Of a stretch of DNA of 64,000 nt, positions 1 to 6,820 are shown one piece after another (the stretch's first letter is position 1; every line of letters starts with the position of its first letter). A program made the translations under genes and the position numbers. Source of the DNA: JBGSQR01 sp964509295 (GTDB lineage: Bacteria > Desulfobacterota > Desulfuromonadia > Geobacterales > Pseudopelobacteraceae); NCBI GenBank assembly GCA_964509295.1, contig CAZDWS010000001.1, forward strand, positions 496,001 to 560,000, read 5' to 3'. The notes beneath the pieces were generated by a model. The model worked only from the letters and a program-made list of their open reading frames with translations. It had not been told where the DNA came from and ran no database searches.

Positions 1-35
1 ACGTCAAAATTTCTATACTTAAAAAGGAAGGCGCC

Positions 36-731
36 ATGATAACAAATAAAATTTTGAGTGGCATGTTTTTTCTGGCTGTAATCATTTTGTTTGGAACCTC
101 GTCACTCCAGGCCGAAGAATATGCCCGCATGGACAATAAAATGCACCAGCCCTGTTGTGCCAACAATCTTTCGAATCTGTTGGAAAGAGGCAAAGTTTTT
201 GCCAGGGTTGGCCACCCAGCTCCGGATTTCAATCTTGAGGCGGTTGTGGCTACGGCAAGCGGGCCAGGGTTCAAACGGTTGAAACTTCAGGATTACCGGG
301 GTAAATGGCTTGTCTTGTTTTTCTACCCGGCTGATTTTACCTCTGTCTGTCCAACGGAGATCAGAGGGTTCAATGAATCGCTGGAAACGTTTAAAAAATT
401 GAATGCCGAGGTGCTTGCAGTCTCAACTGACAGCAAATGGTCACACATGACCTGGATCAAGAGCGGGGAGCTGGGACGTCTCAACTATCCATTGCTGGCA
501 GATTTTAACAAGGATATGTCGCGTCAGTACAGGGTGCTGGATGAAGAGGCAGGCGTTGCGTTAAGAGGACTCTTCCTGATAGACCCGCAGGGCGTAATCC
601 AGTATCAGGTTACCCACAATCAGGATATTGGTCGTAGTGTTGACGAAACTGTTCGCGCCCTTGAAGCTCTTCAGACTGGCGGCATGTGCCCGCTGGGCTG
701 GAAGCCGGGACAGAAAACCATTACCAAATAA
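36..731 (+). CDS. Exported 2-Cys peroxiredoxin (AhpC/TSA family)
   Basis: Thiol peroxidase that reduces hydrogen peroxide and organic peroxides. The peroxidatic Cys is C105 in the motif P98-x3-T102-x2-C105 followed by PTE. R178 fits the conserved active-site Arg, and C218 in a C-terminal MCPLGW motif fits the resolving Cys of typical 2-Cys enzymes. Unusually for this family there is a cleavable-looking signal peptide (residues 1-26: basic start, hydrophobic core, then LQA before EE), so the enzyme should act in the periplasm. An extra Cys pair sits at 40-41 in the mature N-terminal extension. The ATG at 36 follows AAGGAAGG. It converges with ccdA, a possible source of periplasmic reducing power. 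The family call is firm; the location and the partner are inferred. Confidence 0.93.
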   Translation: MITNKILSGMFFLAVIILFGTSSLQAEEYARMDNKMHQPCCANNLSNLLERGKVFARVGHPAPDFNLEAVVATASGPGFKRLKLQDYRGKWLVLFFYPADFTSVCPTEIRGFNESLETFKKLNAEVLAVSTDSKWSHMTWIKSGELGRLNYPLLADFNKDMSRQYRVLDEEAGVALRGLFLIDPQGVIQYQVTHNQDIGRSVDETVRALEALQTGGMCPLGWKPGQKTITK

Positions 732-786
732 AGAGAAAGAAGGCTGGCGTGTAATTCGCCATAGGTGGAAATAGCTGTAATTAAGC

Positions 787-1512
787 TCATTGCCCGAATA
801 GTATGGTTGTGTAGCGACCCAGTTTGCTCATGGTGTCGGTGAAAATTATTACCCCCATGATTATCAAAAAGATTCCGGTAACTATTTCAAATATCCTGAT
901 AGATTTCTTGAACCGGTTGAAAATTACTATAAAATGGTTAAATGCCAGCGACGACAGAAAGAATGGAATGGCAAGCCCCATTGAATAGACGACTAGCAGT
1001 CCGATTCCATGTAAAACCGTATCCTCTACAGAAGCCACAATCAGGATTGATGCCAGAATAGGGCCAATACAGGGGGTCCAGCCCGCAGCAAACGCAAGTC
1101 CTACCAAAAAGCTCCCGATGTAACCGACCGGTTTTTGATGGATGTTGACCCGTTTTTCACCGAATAATAAATGAATCGGTATCAGGCCGGTTATATGAAT
1201 TCCAAAGACGATCATCAGAGCCCCGCCGAATTTTCGGACGATGTCAACATGATCCCTAATAAAGCTGCCGATGAATGTTGCCGATGCTCCGAGCAAGACG
1301 AAAACAAAAGTAAATCCGGCAATAAAGAAAAGCGAATGGATGATGGTTTGTCTGCGAACTTTTTTCGAGGGATGCGCTTCGTTGAGTTCGGCAAAGGAAA
1401 AACCGGTAATGTAGGTTATGTATGACGGGATTAGCGGCAGGACACAGGGTGAGAGAAATGAAAGCAATCCGGCGATAAATGCGCCGATAAAGGTGATATT
1501 CGCCGATTCCAT
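787..1512 (-). CDS. ccdA: CcdA-type thiol-disulfide electron transporter
   Basis: Inner-membrane protein of the CcdA/DsbD transmembrane family, which passes electrons from cytoplasmic thioredoxin to periplasmic thiol proteins, classically for cytochrome c maturation. It is 241 residues with about six hydrophobic segments. The two redox Cys are C23 in LSPCVLP and C148 in GWTPCIGP, each in its conserved Pro-flanked setting. There is no thioredoxin domain, so it is CcdA-like rather than full DsbD. The ATG at 1512 follows a strong AGAGGGGG. It is convergent with the exported peroxiredoxin at 36-731, so cytochrome maturation, peroxide reduction in the envelope, or both are possible jobs. Confidence 0.93.
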   Translation of the reverse strand: MESANITFIGAFIAGLLSFLSPCVLPLIPSYITYITGFSFAELNEAHPSKKVRRQTIIHSLFFIAGFTFVFVLLGASATFIGSFIRDHVDIVRKFGGALMIVFGIHITGLIPIHLLFGEKRVNIHQKPVGYIGSFLVGLAFAAGWTPCIGPILASILIVASVEDTVLHGIGLLVVYSMGLAIPFFLSSLAFNHFIVIFNRFKKSIRIFEIVTGIFLIIMGVIIFTDTMSKLGRYTTILFGQ

Positions 1513-1605
1513 TCATACCCCCTCTGAGCAGTAATAATTCAAGAATAGCGGAAATGTTAAGCTGTAATTGGAAATGACTGATTATAAATCTTTTCAGGAT
1601 TGTTA

Positions 1606-1646
1606 AAACTTGAGGGTGCAATCATATCGGTTGCACCCTCAAGTTT
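1606..1646 (-). terminator. Rho-independent terminator
   Basis: Perfect 16-bp stem (1606-1621 paired with 1631-1646) around the 9-base loop 1622-1630. Arms are GC-rich in the middle and end in AAA/TTT, so both strands have a T run after the hairpin, with a longer T-rich tract on the plus side. It lies about 40 bases past the stop of the small exported protein at 1686-1964 and separates that gene from ccdA, which must therefore have its own promoter between 1513 and 1605. Confidence 0.85.
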
Positions 1647-1685
1647 ATTCTTTTTAAACAATACACTAAGAACTAAAAAATAAGT

Positions 1686-1964
1686 TTAGGGCTTCAGCAG
1701 GTTATCAAGTTGTTTTTCTACGTCAGCCAACTTGGTTTTAAGCTTTTTGAGTTCAGCAGGAGTGTAAACCTTTGAACCTTTATTGATTTCTGCCTGTAGT
1801 TTGTCCATTTTTTCCTGAATGCTCAAAGTTGCGTTTTTGCAATCTTTTGAAATCAGCAGACACTGATCTTTTTGAGCTGGTGTCATAGTTTTTTCAGCTG
1901 CAAATGAAACGCTAACACCCATACATGCCAAAGCTAATACCAAATGAACGAACATTTTTTTCAT
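1686..1964 (-). CDS. Small exported protein with two Cys and a helical C-terminus, unknown function
   Basis: A 92-residue protein. The start is set at ATG 1964, because GGAGGT lies just upstream and the protein then begins with a good signal peptide (KK, hydrophobic core, cleavage near SFA-A at residue 22). A longer frame from 2009 lacks these features. The mature part has two Cys (C35 and C42) six residues apart, then a Lys/Glu/Leu-rich stretch that should form a helix or coiled coil. The gene stands alone with its own promoter (2002-2029) and a strong terminator (1606-1646). I do not recognise a family. A small periplasmic helical protein is as far as the sequence goes. Confidence 0.8.
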   Translation of the reverse strand: MKKMFVHLVLALACMGVSVSFAAEKTMTPAQKDQCLLISKDCKNATLSIQEKMDKLQAEINKGSKVYTPAELKKLKTKLADVEKQLDNLLKP

Positions 1965-2001
1965 TGATGCACCTCCGAAGAAATTTAAACCACTGTGCAA
2001 A

Positions 2002-2029
2002 AGTATCACTCATTGTAAAGAAGTGTCAA
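2002..2029 (-). promoter_or_regulatory. Sigma70-type promoter of the small exported protein
   Basis: On the minus strand a perfect TTGACA (2029-2024) is followed after 16 bases by GATACT (2007-2002), which matches TATAAT at four positions. The predicted start of transcription is near 1995, giving a leader of about 30 bases that contains GGAGGT before the ATG at 1964. The -35 element is exact; the -10 is imperfect. Confidence 0.55.
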
Positions 2030-2051
2030 GTCAGTAAGATAATTTTTTTTA

Positions 2052-3008
2052 TTATATAATAAATCCTGCATACAATTCCAGATCCACGTTTCCGCCACTG
2101 ATAATTACGCCGACTTTTTTGTTTCTGACTGGTAATATGCCGGACATGGCTGCAGCGGCGGCCAGGCAGCCGGTCGGCTCCACTACAATTTTCATTCTCT
2201 GGGCAAAGAAGCGCATCGTTTCAATCAACTGCTGGTCAGTTACGGTAACGATATCATCAACCAGTTGTTGGATGATCGGAAAGGTGTGCTTGCCCAGATG
2301 GGTGGTCTGGGCGCCGTCGGCAATGGTTTTGGGGACATCAATGGTGACAATTTCACCCTTGCGGAAAGATTGCTGGCCATCATTGCCCGCTTCAGGCTCG
2401 ACTCCGATCACTTTGCAACGCGGATTCAGTGCCCTGGCTGCCAGTGCGGAGCCGGAGAGCAGGCCGCCGCCTCCCAGGCAGACAAACAGATAATCCAGTC
2501 TACCAGCGTCTTCGATCAGCTCCTTGGTTGCTGTACCCTGCCCGGCCAGGACATGGGGGTGGTCGTAGGGCGGGATCAGGGTCATGCCACGTTCTTCAGA
2601 AATTCGTCGACCGATCTCTTCCCGGTCTTCCGTATATCGGTTATAGAGGACGACATCTCCGCCATAACCTCTGGTCGCTGCAACTTTGGCAGCCGGGGCG
2701 TCATTGGGCATTATGATAGTTGCCTTGATCCCTAGCAGTCTGGCTGACAGTGCAATTGCCTGGGCGTGGTTTCCTGAAGAATAGGTCAAAACACCGGCCT
2801 GGCGTTGCTGATCCGAAAACTGAGCGACAGCGTTGTAGGCACCACGAAACTTGAATGCCCCCATACGCTGAAAGTTTTCACATTTGAAAAACAGTTCTGC
2901 ACCGCATAGAGAATCTGCGGTGCAGGAAGTAAGAACCGGAGTTCTGTGGGCTACTCCAAGGATACGTTCTGCAGCGTCTACAATGTCGGCATAGGTGGCT
3001 GATTCCAT
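2052..3008 (-). CDS. PLP-dependent threonine/serine dehydratase-type ammonia-lyase
   Basis: A fold-type II PLP enzyme of 318 residues without an ACT domain, the size of catabolic threonine dehydratase, serine racemase and threo-3-hydroxyaspartate ammonia-lyase. K53 in AFKFRG is the Schiff-base Lys, SSGNHAQ binds the substrate carboxylate, and the GGGGLLSG loop near 176 holds the PLP phosphate. The C-terminal SGGNVD motif is more typical of the serine racemase/hydroxyaspartate lyase branch than of biosynthetic IlvA. It lies 37 bases downstream of a ridA gene on the same strand, which fits an enzyme that releases reactive enamines. The exact substrate cannot be decided from sequence. Confidence 0.9.
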   Translation of the reverse strand: MESATYADIVDAAERILGVAHRTPVLTSCTADSLCGAELFFKCENFQRMGAFKFRGAYNAVAQFSDQQRQAGVLTYSSGNHAQAIALSARLLGIKATIIMPNDAPAAKVAATRGYGGDVVLYNRYTEDREEIGRRISEERGMTLIPPYDHPHVLAGQGTATKELIEDAGRLDYLFVCLGGGGLLSGSALAARALNPRCKVIGVEPEAGNDGQQSFRKGEIVTIDVPKTIADGAQTTHLGKHTFPIIQQLVDDIVTVTDQQLIETMRFFAQRMKIVVEPTGCLAAAAAMSGILPVRNKKVGVIISGGNVDLELYAGFII

Positions 3009-3045
3009 ACGAATCTCCTCTTGAAATAAGTTGATATGAAAATTG

Positions 3046-3414
3046 TTATTTGTCTGGCAGGGCGGCAGTCATCTGGATTTCCACTTTCATGCCGTAGTGC
3101 AATTCAGGTACCGGAACTACGGCACGGGCCGGTTTGTGTCCTCCGAACTGCTGCGCATAGACCTTATTGAAAAGCGGCCAGTTGTCAATGCCCACAATAT
3201 AGGCGGTGCACTGCACCACATTATTGAATGAACAGCCAGCGGCCCCGAGAATGTGAGCGCACTTCTGCAGGGCGTCTAAAGTCTGGGTCTCAAAATCAGC
3301 GTCATTACTGCAGGAAGGAATCTGGCCGGATACAAAAACCAGCTGGCCGGACCGTACTGCCTGGGAATAATGTCCTGCCGGAGTGGGGAGCTTGTCCGAA
3401 GTGATATATTGCAT
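3046..3414 (-). CDS. ridA: RidA family enamine/imine deaminase
   Basis: A 122-residue member of the YjgF/YER057c/UK114 family, which forms trimers and hydrolyses 2-aminoacrylate and related intermediates made by PLP dehydratases. Family marks are the GHYSQAV start, VFVSGQIP, and PAR (R97, equivalent to the substrate-binding Arg105 of E. coli RidA), followed by the conserved KVEIQ strand. GGAGG lies five bases before the ATG at 3414. It is the first gene of a two-gene operon with the dehydratase at 2052-3008, so it probably detoxifies that enzyme's product. Confidence 0.92.
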   Translation of the reverse strand: MQYITSDKLPTPAGHYSQAVRSGQLVFVSGQIPSCSNDADFETQTLDALQKCAHILGAAGCSFNNVVQCTAYIVGIDNWPLFNKVYAQQFGGHKPARAVVPVPELHYGMKVEIQMTAALPDK

Positions 3415-3461
3415 TATAGCCTCCGCTGTATTTAGATTGCTTCAAAATAATACCAGATAGT

Positions 3462-3489
3462 TTGACACTCTGACAGTCCAGGGTATAAA
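3462..3489 (+). promoter_or_regulatory. Sigma70-type promoter of the ABC exporter
   Basis: TTGACA (3462-3467), 16 bases, then TATAAA (3484-3489). Transcription would start near 3496, upstream of the non-canonical start region of the exporter. The promoter is divergent from ridA. An exact -35 and a near-consensus -10 make this the best promoter of the first 10 kb. Confidence 0.65.
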
Positions 3490-3545
3490 ATTATTCTCCA
3501 TAACAATGCTCAGCTTGTTTTTGATTTCTTGGTAAAGAGGCCCAT

Positions 3546-5288
3546 ATCAAAGAACTTTCCCGTTTATTCCCATACTTTTGTTCCCTGCGTTGGCGTTATT
3601 TTTCCGGTGCACTGTTCCTGTTGGCGACCAATGCCTTTGCACTGTTGATTCCCTGGTATATGAAACTTGCTGTTGAGGGCCTGCAGCATCCGTCAACCGA
3701 TCGGTTTACACCAGGTACGTGCGCTCTGATCATTGTTTTTCTGGCCATAGCACATTGTGTTACCCGGGTTTATTCCAGAACTACGGTGCTAAATGCAGCA
3801 CGCATTATTGAATTCCGTATCCGTGAGGATATGCTGGAACAGCTCTTGAAACAGGACTTGCCATTTTTTTCGGGCAACAGGACCGGCGATATTATGTCGC
3901 GGTTTTCCAATGATCTGACGAATGTGCGCATGCTGGTAGGTTTTGGCGTGATGAGTTCCATGAATGTACTGATTCTTTATGTCTCGGCAGTGTCATTCAT
4001 GTTGCATATTCATCCGCTGCTGACCGTTTGTGCGATAGTTCCATTCCCATTGATGGTTCTGGTGGTCAAAAAGGTAAGTCACCGCATGTTCAAGCGTTCG
4101 CTGGAGGCACAGGAAGAGCTGGGACGCCTGACCAGCCTGGCTGAAGAGTCCGTGTCGGCAGTCCGTTTGATCCGCTCCTATTGTCGAGAGGAGCATTTTC
4201 AGGGGCTGTTCGGCACTGTTGCCGACCGCTATCTGACGCTCAACCTCAAAATGGCGAGGTTGCGCGGCCTTATTATTCCTGTTATGGCGCTGGCCACCGG
4301 CAGCGGAACCCTGATTGTTTTGTTCATGGGCGGTCGTTTGGTTATCAGTGGCGGGATCACACTGGGGGATTTTGTCGCCTTCAGCGGCTACCTGGCAATG
4401 CTGGTCTGGCCGACGGTCATGCTGGGCTGGATTCTGACAATGTCCCAGCGTGGCGCATCGTCCATGTCCCGGTTGAACATGATACTGGCGGCTGTGCCTG
4501 ATATTGCGGATGCCCCGGACTCGGTTCCGTTACAAGATGTGAAGCAGGAGATAGAGTTCAGAGGATTAAGTTTCAGCTATGGTGATGTGAAAGTTCTGGA
4601 TGAGATCTCATTGACAATAAGGCCGGGCGAGCGCATCGGGATTACGGGAGAGGTAGGCAGCGGCAAAACAACACTTTTAAGGACATTGCCAAGGCTTTTG
4701 CCAACAGGGGATGGACAGCTGTTTATTGATGGTCGGGATATCAACCATCTGAAACTGTCTTCCTTGCGTTCATTGATCGGTTATGTGCCGCAGGAGGCAT
4801 TTCTGTTCTCACGCAGTATTCGGGAAAATATTGCCTACGGTGTTGAAAACAGCGGTGCTGGAGATGTGGAGATTGCTGCCAGACAGGCCGGATTCAGCGA
4901 AGACGTGGCAAAATTTGCCGAAGGATTTGAAACCCTGGTGGGTGAGAAGGGTGTTGCGCTGTCAGGCGGCCAGAAACAGCGGCTTTCCATTGCCCGGGCC
5001 CTGTTGGCCCAGCCGCAGATATTGCTGCTGGACGATCCTTTGTCTGCAGTGGATGCGGGTCGAGAGGAAGAAATCCTTGGAGAACTGGGCAATTTCTTCG
5101 GTAATCGTACGGTGTTGATTGTGTCGCACCGTCTGTCTGTCTTCAGGGATTGTAATCGGGTAGTTGTCTTGAAAGAAGGGCGGATTGTGGAACAGGGCGC
5201 ACCTGCCGACCTGCTTGCCAGCAATGGTGTTTATGCAGAAATGTTCAGAATGCAGCAGGTGAAGCAGCAGTTGGCGGTTCAAGGTTGA
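3546..5288 (+). CDS. MsbA-like ABC exporter half-transporter (TMD-NBD)
   Basis: Inner-membrane ABC exporter with an N-terminal six-helix domain and a C-terminal ATPase. In the ATPase I see Walker A (GEVGSGKTT), the Q-loop (VPQEAF), the LSGGQKQR signature, Walker B (ILLLDDP) and the H-loop His (SHR). The next residue after Walker B is Asp-Pro instead of the usual catalytic Glu, as in degenerate sites of heterodimeric exporters. The first conventional start in frame is a TTG at 3621, but it lacks a ribosome site and cuts transmembrane helix 1. The frame is open from 3525 and encodes a family-like beginning (KELSRLFPYF) after AGAGG at 3536-3540. I place the start at the ATC 3546 tentatively; a frameshift is the alternative. 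The cargo is unknown (lipid, drug or peptide). Confidence 0.85.
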   Translation: MKELSRLFPYFCSLRWRYFSGALFLLATNAFALLIPWYMKLAVEGLQHPSTDRFTPGTCALIIVFLAIAHCVTRVYSRTTVLNAARIIEFRIREDMLEQLLKQDLPFFSGNRTGDIMSRFSNDLTNVRMLVGFGVMSSMNVLILYVSAVSFMLHIHPLLTVCAIVPFPLMVLVVKKVSHRMFKRSLEAQEELGRLTSLAEESVSAVRLIRSYCREEHFQGLFGTVADRYLTLNLKMARLRGLIIPVMALATGSGTLIVLFMGGRLVISGGITLGDFVAFSGYLAMLVWPTVMLGWILTMSQRGASSMSRLNMILAAVPDIADAPDSVPLQDVKQEIEFRGLSFSYGDVKVLDEISLTIRPGERIGITGEVGSGKTTLLRTLPRLLPTGDGQLFIDGRDINHLKLSSLRSLIGYVPQEAFLFSRSIRENIAYGVENSGAGDVEIAARQAGFSEDVAKFAEGFETLVGEKGVALSGGQKQRLSIARALLAQPQILLLDDPLSAVDAGREEEILGELGNFFGNRTVLIVSHRLSVFRDCNRVVVLKEGRIVEQGAPADLLASNGVYAEMFRMQQVKQQLAVQG

Positions 5289-5345
5289 TGGTTCGTGGTT
5301 CTTGTGAATTTAACCAAGAACCACGAACCGGTAACCATGAACCGC
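5274..5345. repeat. Long imperfect inverted repeat between convergent genes
   Basis: Two 31-base arms (5274-5304 and 5315-5345) are inverted copies that match at 27 positions. The inner 15 bases of each arm (GGTTCGTGGTTCTTG and its complement) pair perfectly around a 10-base loop. The left arm overlaps the last codons and stop of the ABC exporter, and the right arm almost reaches the stop of the convergent outer-membrane protein gene. No T run follows, so it is not a standard terminator. It could still end or stabilise both transcripts, or be a dispersed REP-like element. Confidence 0.8.
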
Positions 5346-5347
5346 TT

Positions 5348-6658
5348 TTAAAACGGATATCCCAGTCCTACAAATACCGCCGGACCGTCTTTTCCCACGC
5401 CAATATCAATTCTGCCTACAATATTCGGCCTTACAATGGCGCGGAAGCCGACGCCCGGGTTGTATTCAAAATTTTTCCAGTTGAACTGGTCCATTGCCCT
5501 CATTACAGCGCCCAGGTCGATAAATGGTGCCAGTTCCCAGTCTGCTGTCACATCAAATATTTCCCAACGGAAAAGACGGATTCGTTCTTCCAGATTCAGC
5601 AGAACATAAGAGTTGTCAATAAAGCGGTTCCGGCCATATCCTCTCAGCGAGTTTTCGCCACCCAGAATACTCTGTTCAAGAAAAGGTACGTCATCATTGG
5701 TTCTGTCATTTAGTGTCTGATTGTACATAAAGCGGATAACGGATATGTATCTGGAGTTGTCAATCGGTATATAGCTCTTTATCTCGGCCTCATAGTCCCG
5801 GTAGTTGGATGCGCCGCCCAAAGCCTTGACAGTCGGTTCAATGGAGAGTCTGACAAAGTTGCCGTGTGTCGGGGTATCCTTGTTATTCAGGGTACTGTAG
5901 ATCAGGGAGAACCTGATGGCATGGGTTGAAAAGCCGTTAATGCCCGATACAGCAGCTTCATCAAATTTATCTTTGATGTTGGGGAGTTTTTTGATGGCAC
6001 CTTTCCTGATTTCCACATGTCTGTATCTGTCTCCGACAACAAACTGGAAGTCTTTGGCAAACTGATATCCGAGCGAGATGTTATAGCCGACTTCCTGGTC
6101 TGAGTAGTTTGTTTCCCTCTGCTGTGGGCTTTTGGCGTGAAATCCAAAAAAGCGTGATGATCCGTCAGCAAAGGCTCCGCCGGAAGCGTTCAGCTCCAGT
6201 TTTTTACTCAGAAAGGCTGTATCCCTGAGCTTAAAGGAGTAATCGTAGTTGACGATGGTTGATTGAGAGATGTTTGTCTCAATATTTAGATCGGAATTAG
6301 GGTAAAAAGCGCTGTAAAGTGATGATGTTACACCAAAGTTGGGATTGTAGTTTATCTGCGGTGCCAGTAGCGTGTGGACTTCGTCGTTTCGGTTGTGGAT
6401 CAGGAAAGCCGCCAGGGCCCCGGATGTTATTCCCTCATTTGGGCTGGAGGCGATAACCGGAAGTGGCACTGTTACGACCTTTACATTTTCAGCACAGCTA
6501 TTGCTGGTTAATGGAAAAGGCAGTCTGTCGCGGGAGATTTGATTTGTGCAGCCGTTAAATAGACAGGAAAACAAGATTAGAAGGATGACCTGGGACTTGG
6601 TACGGTTCTGCAGCGGTTTCTTTAAGTATTTAATAAACATAGCGGATGTATGTAACAT
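5348..6658 (-). CDS. Omp85/BamA-type surface-antigen beta-barrel, possibly a lipoprotein
   Basis: Outer-membrane protein of 436 residues related to the bacterial surface antigen (Omp85 barrel) family. Evidence is the alternating beta-strand character, the GGENSLRGYG motif (the VRGF/Y-type signature placed inside the barrel), and a last strand ending in Phe as barrels recognised by BAM do. I see no POTRA repeats, so it is a barrel with only a short N-terminal part. The N-terminal hydrophobic stretch ends in LFNGC (C37), which could be a lipoprotein signal. The start is uncertain: ATG 6658 and ATG 6640 both lack a good ribosome site. It is divergent from the two-component system. Confidence 0.82.
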   Translation of the reverse strand: MLHTSAMFIKYLKKPLQNRTKSQVILLILFSCLFNGCTNQISRDRLPFPLTSNSCAENVKVVTVPLPVIASSPNEGITSGALAAFLIHNRNDEVHTLLAPQINYNPNFGVTSSLYSAFYPNSDLNIETNISQSTIVNYDYSFKLRDTAFLSKKLELNASGGAFADGSSRFFGFHAKSPQQRETNYSDQEVGYNISLGYQFAKDFQFVVGDRYRHVEIRKGAIKKLPNIKDKFDEAAVSGINGFSTHAIRFSLIYSTLNNKDTPTHGNFVRLSIEPTVKALGGASNYRDYEAEIKSYIPIDNSRYISVIRFMYNQTLNDRTNDDVPFLEQSILGGENSLRGYGRNRFIDNSYVLLNLEERIRLFRWEIFDVTADWELAPFIDLGAVMRAMDQFNWKNFEYNPGVGFRAIVRPNIVGRIDIGVGKDGPAVFVGLGYPF

Positions 6659-6716
6659 TCAGAGAGCTGTGGTGTCAACGCACAATTGTGTGACGGAAGC
6701 TTTCAAAAGGAGAATC

Positions 6717-6755
6717 ATGAGTCCGGTTCTGCTGATAGGGCTTGTTTACGTGTAA
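6717..6755 (+). CDS. Possible 12-codon leader peptide
   Basis: An ATG preceded by AAAAGGAG with four-base spacing opens a 12-codon frame (MSPVLLIGLVYV) and stop. It ends inside a perfect 16-base palindrome and about 65 bases before the sensor kinase start. The strong ribosome site in a spacer makes chance less likely, but the peptide is too short to judge by composition. It could be a translated leader or an accidental frame. Confidence 0.3.
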   Translation: MSPVLLIGLVYV

Positions 6756-6758
6756 ACA
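6743..6758. promoter_or_regulatory. Perfect palindrome upstream of the two-component system
   Basis: TGTTTAC-GT-GTAAACA, seven bases per arm, in the spacer between the divergent outer-membrane protein gene and the sensor kinase. Its size and symmetry fit a dimeric repressor or activator operator, possibly acting on both genes. It also overlaps the stop codon of the short frame at 6717-6755. The binding protein is unknown. Confidence 0.5.
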
Positions 6759-6820
6759 GTAAGATATATTTATAAAGTACTTAAAGTTAAGCTGAAAATG
6801 TGCGGCCTCCGAAGGACAAC

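Noticed and set aside
740..760. Small hairpin (TGGCG/CGCCA) after the peroxiredoxin gene
   Set aside because: Five-pair stem without T run; too weak to call.
1581..1586. TATAAT on the minus strand upstream of ccdA
   Set aside because: The -35 place (TTTTAA) matches poorly and overlaps the terminator; possible but unsupported.
3506..3535. Nine-codon frame before the ABC exporter
   Set aside because: No ribosome site, and it ends just before AGAGG; kept only as the alternative frameshift explanation for the exporter start.
3546..5288. ABC exporter as MsbA (lipid A flippase)
   Set aside because: Half-transporters of this group have many substrates and no lipid A gene is nearby.
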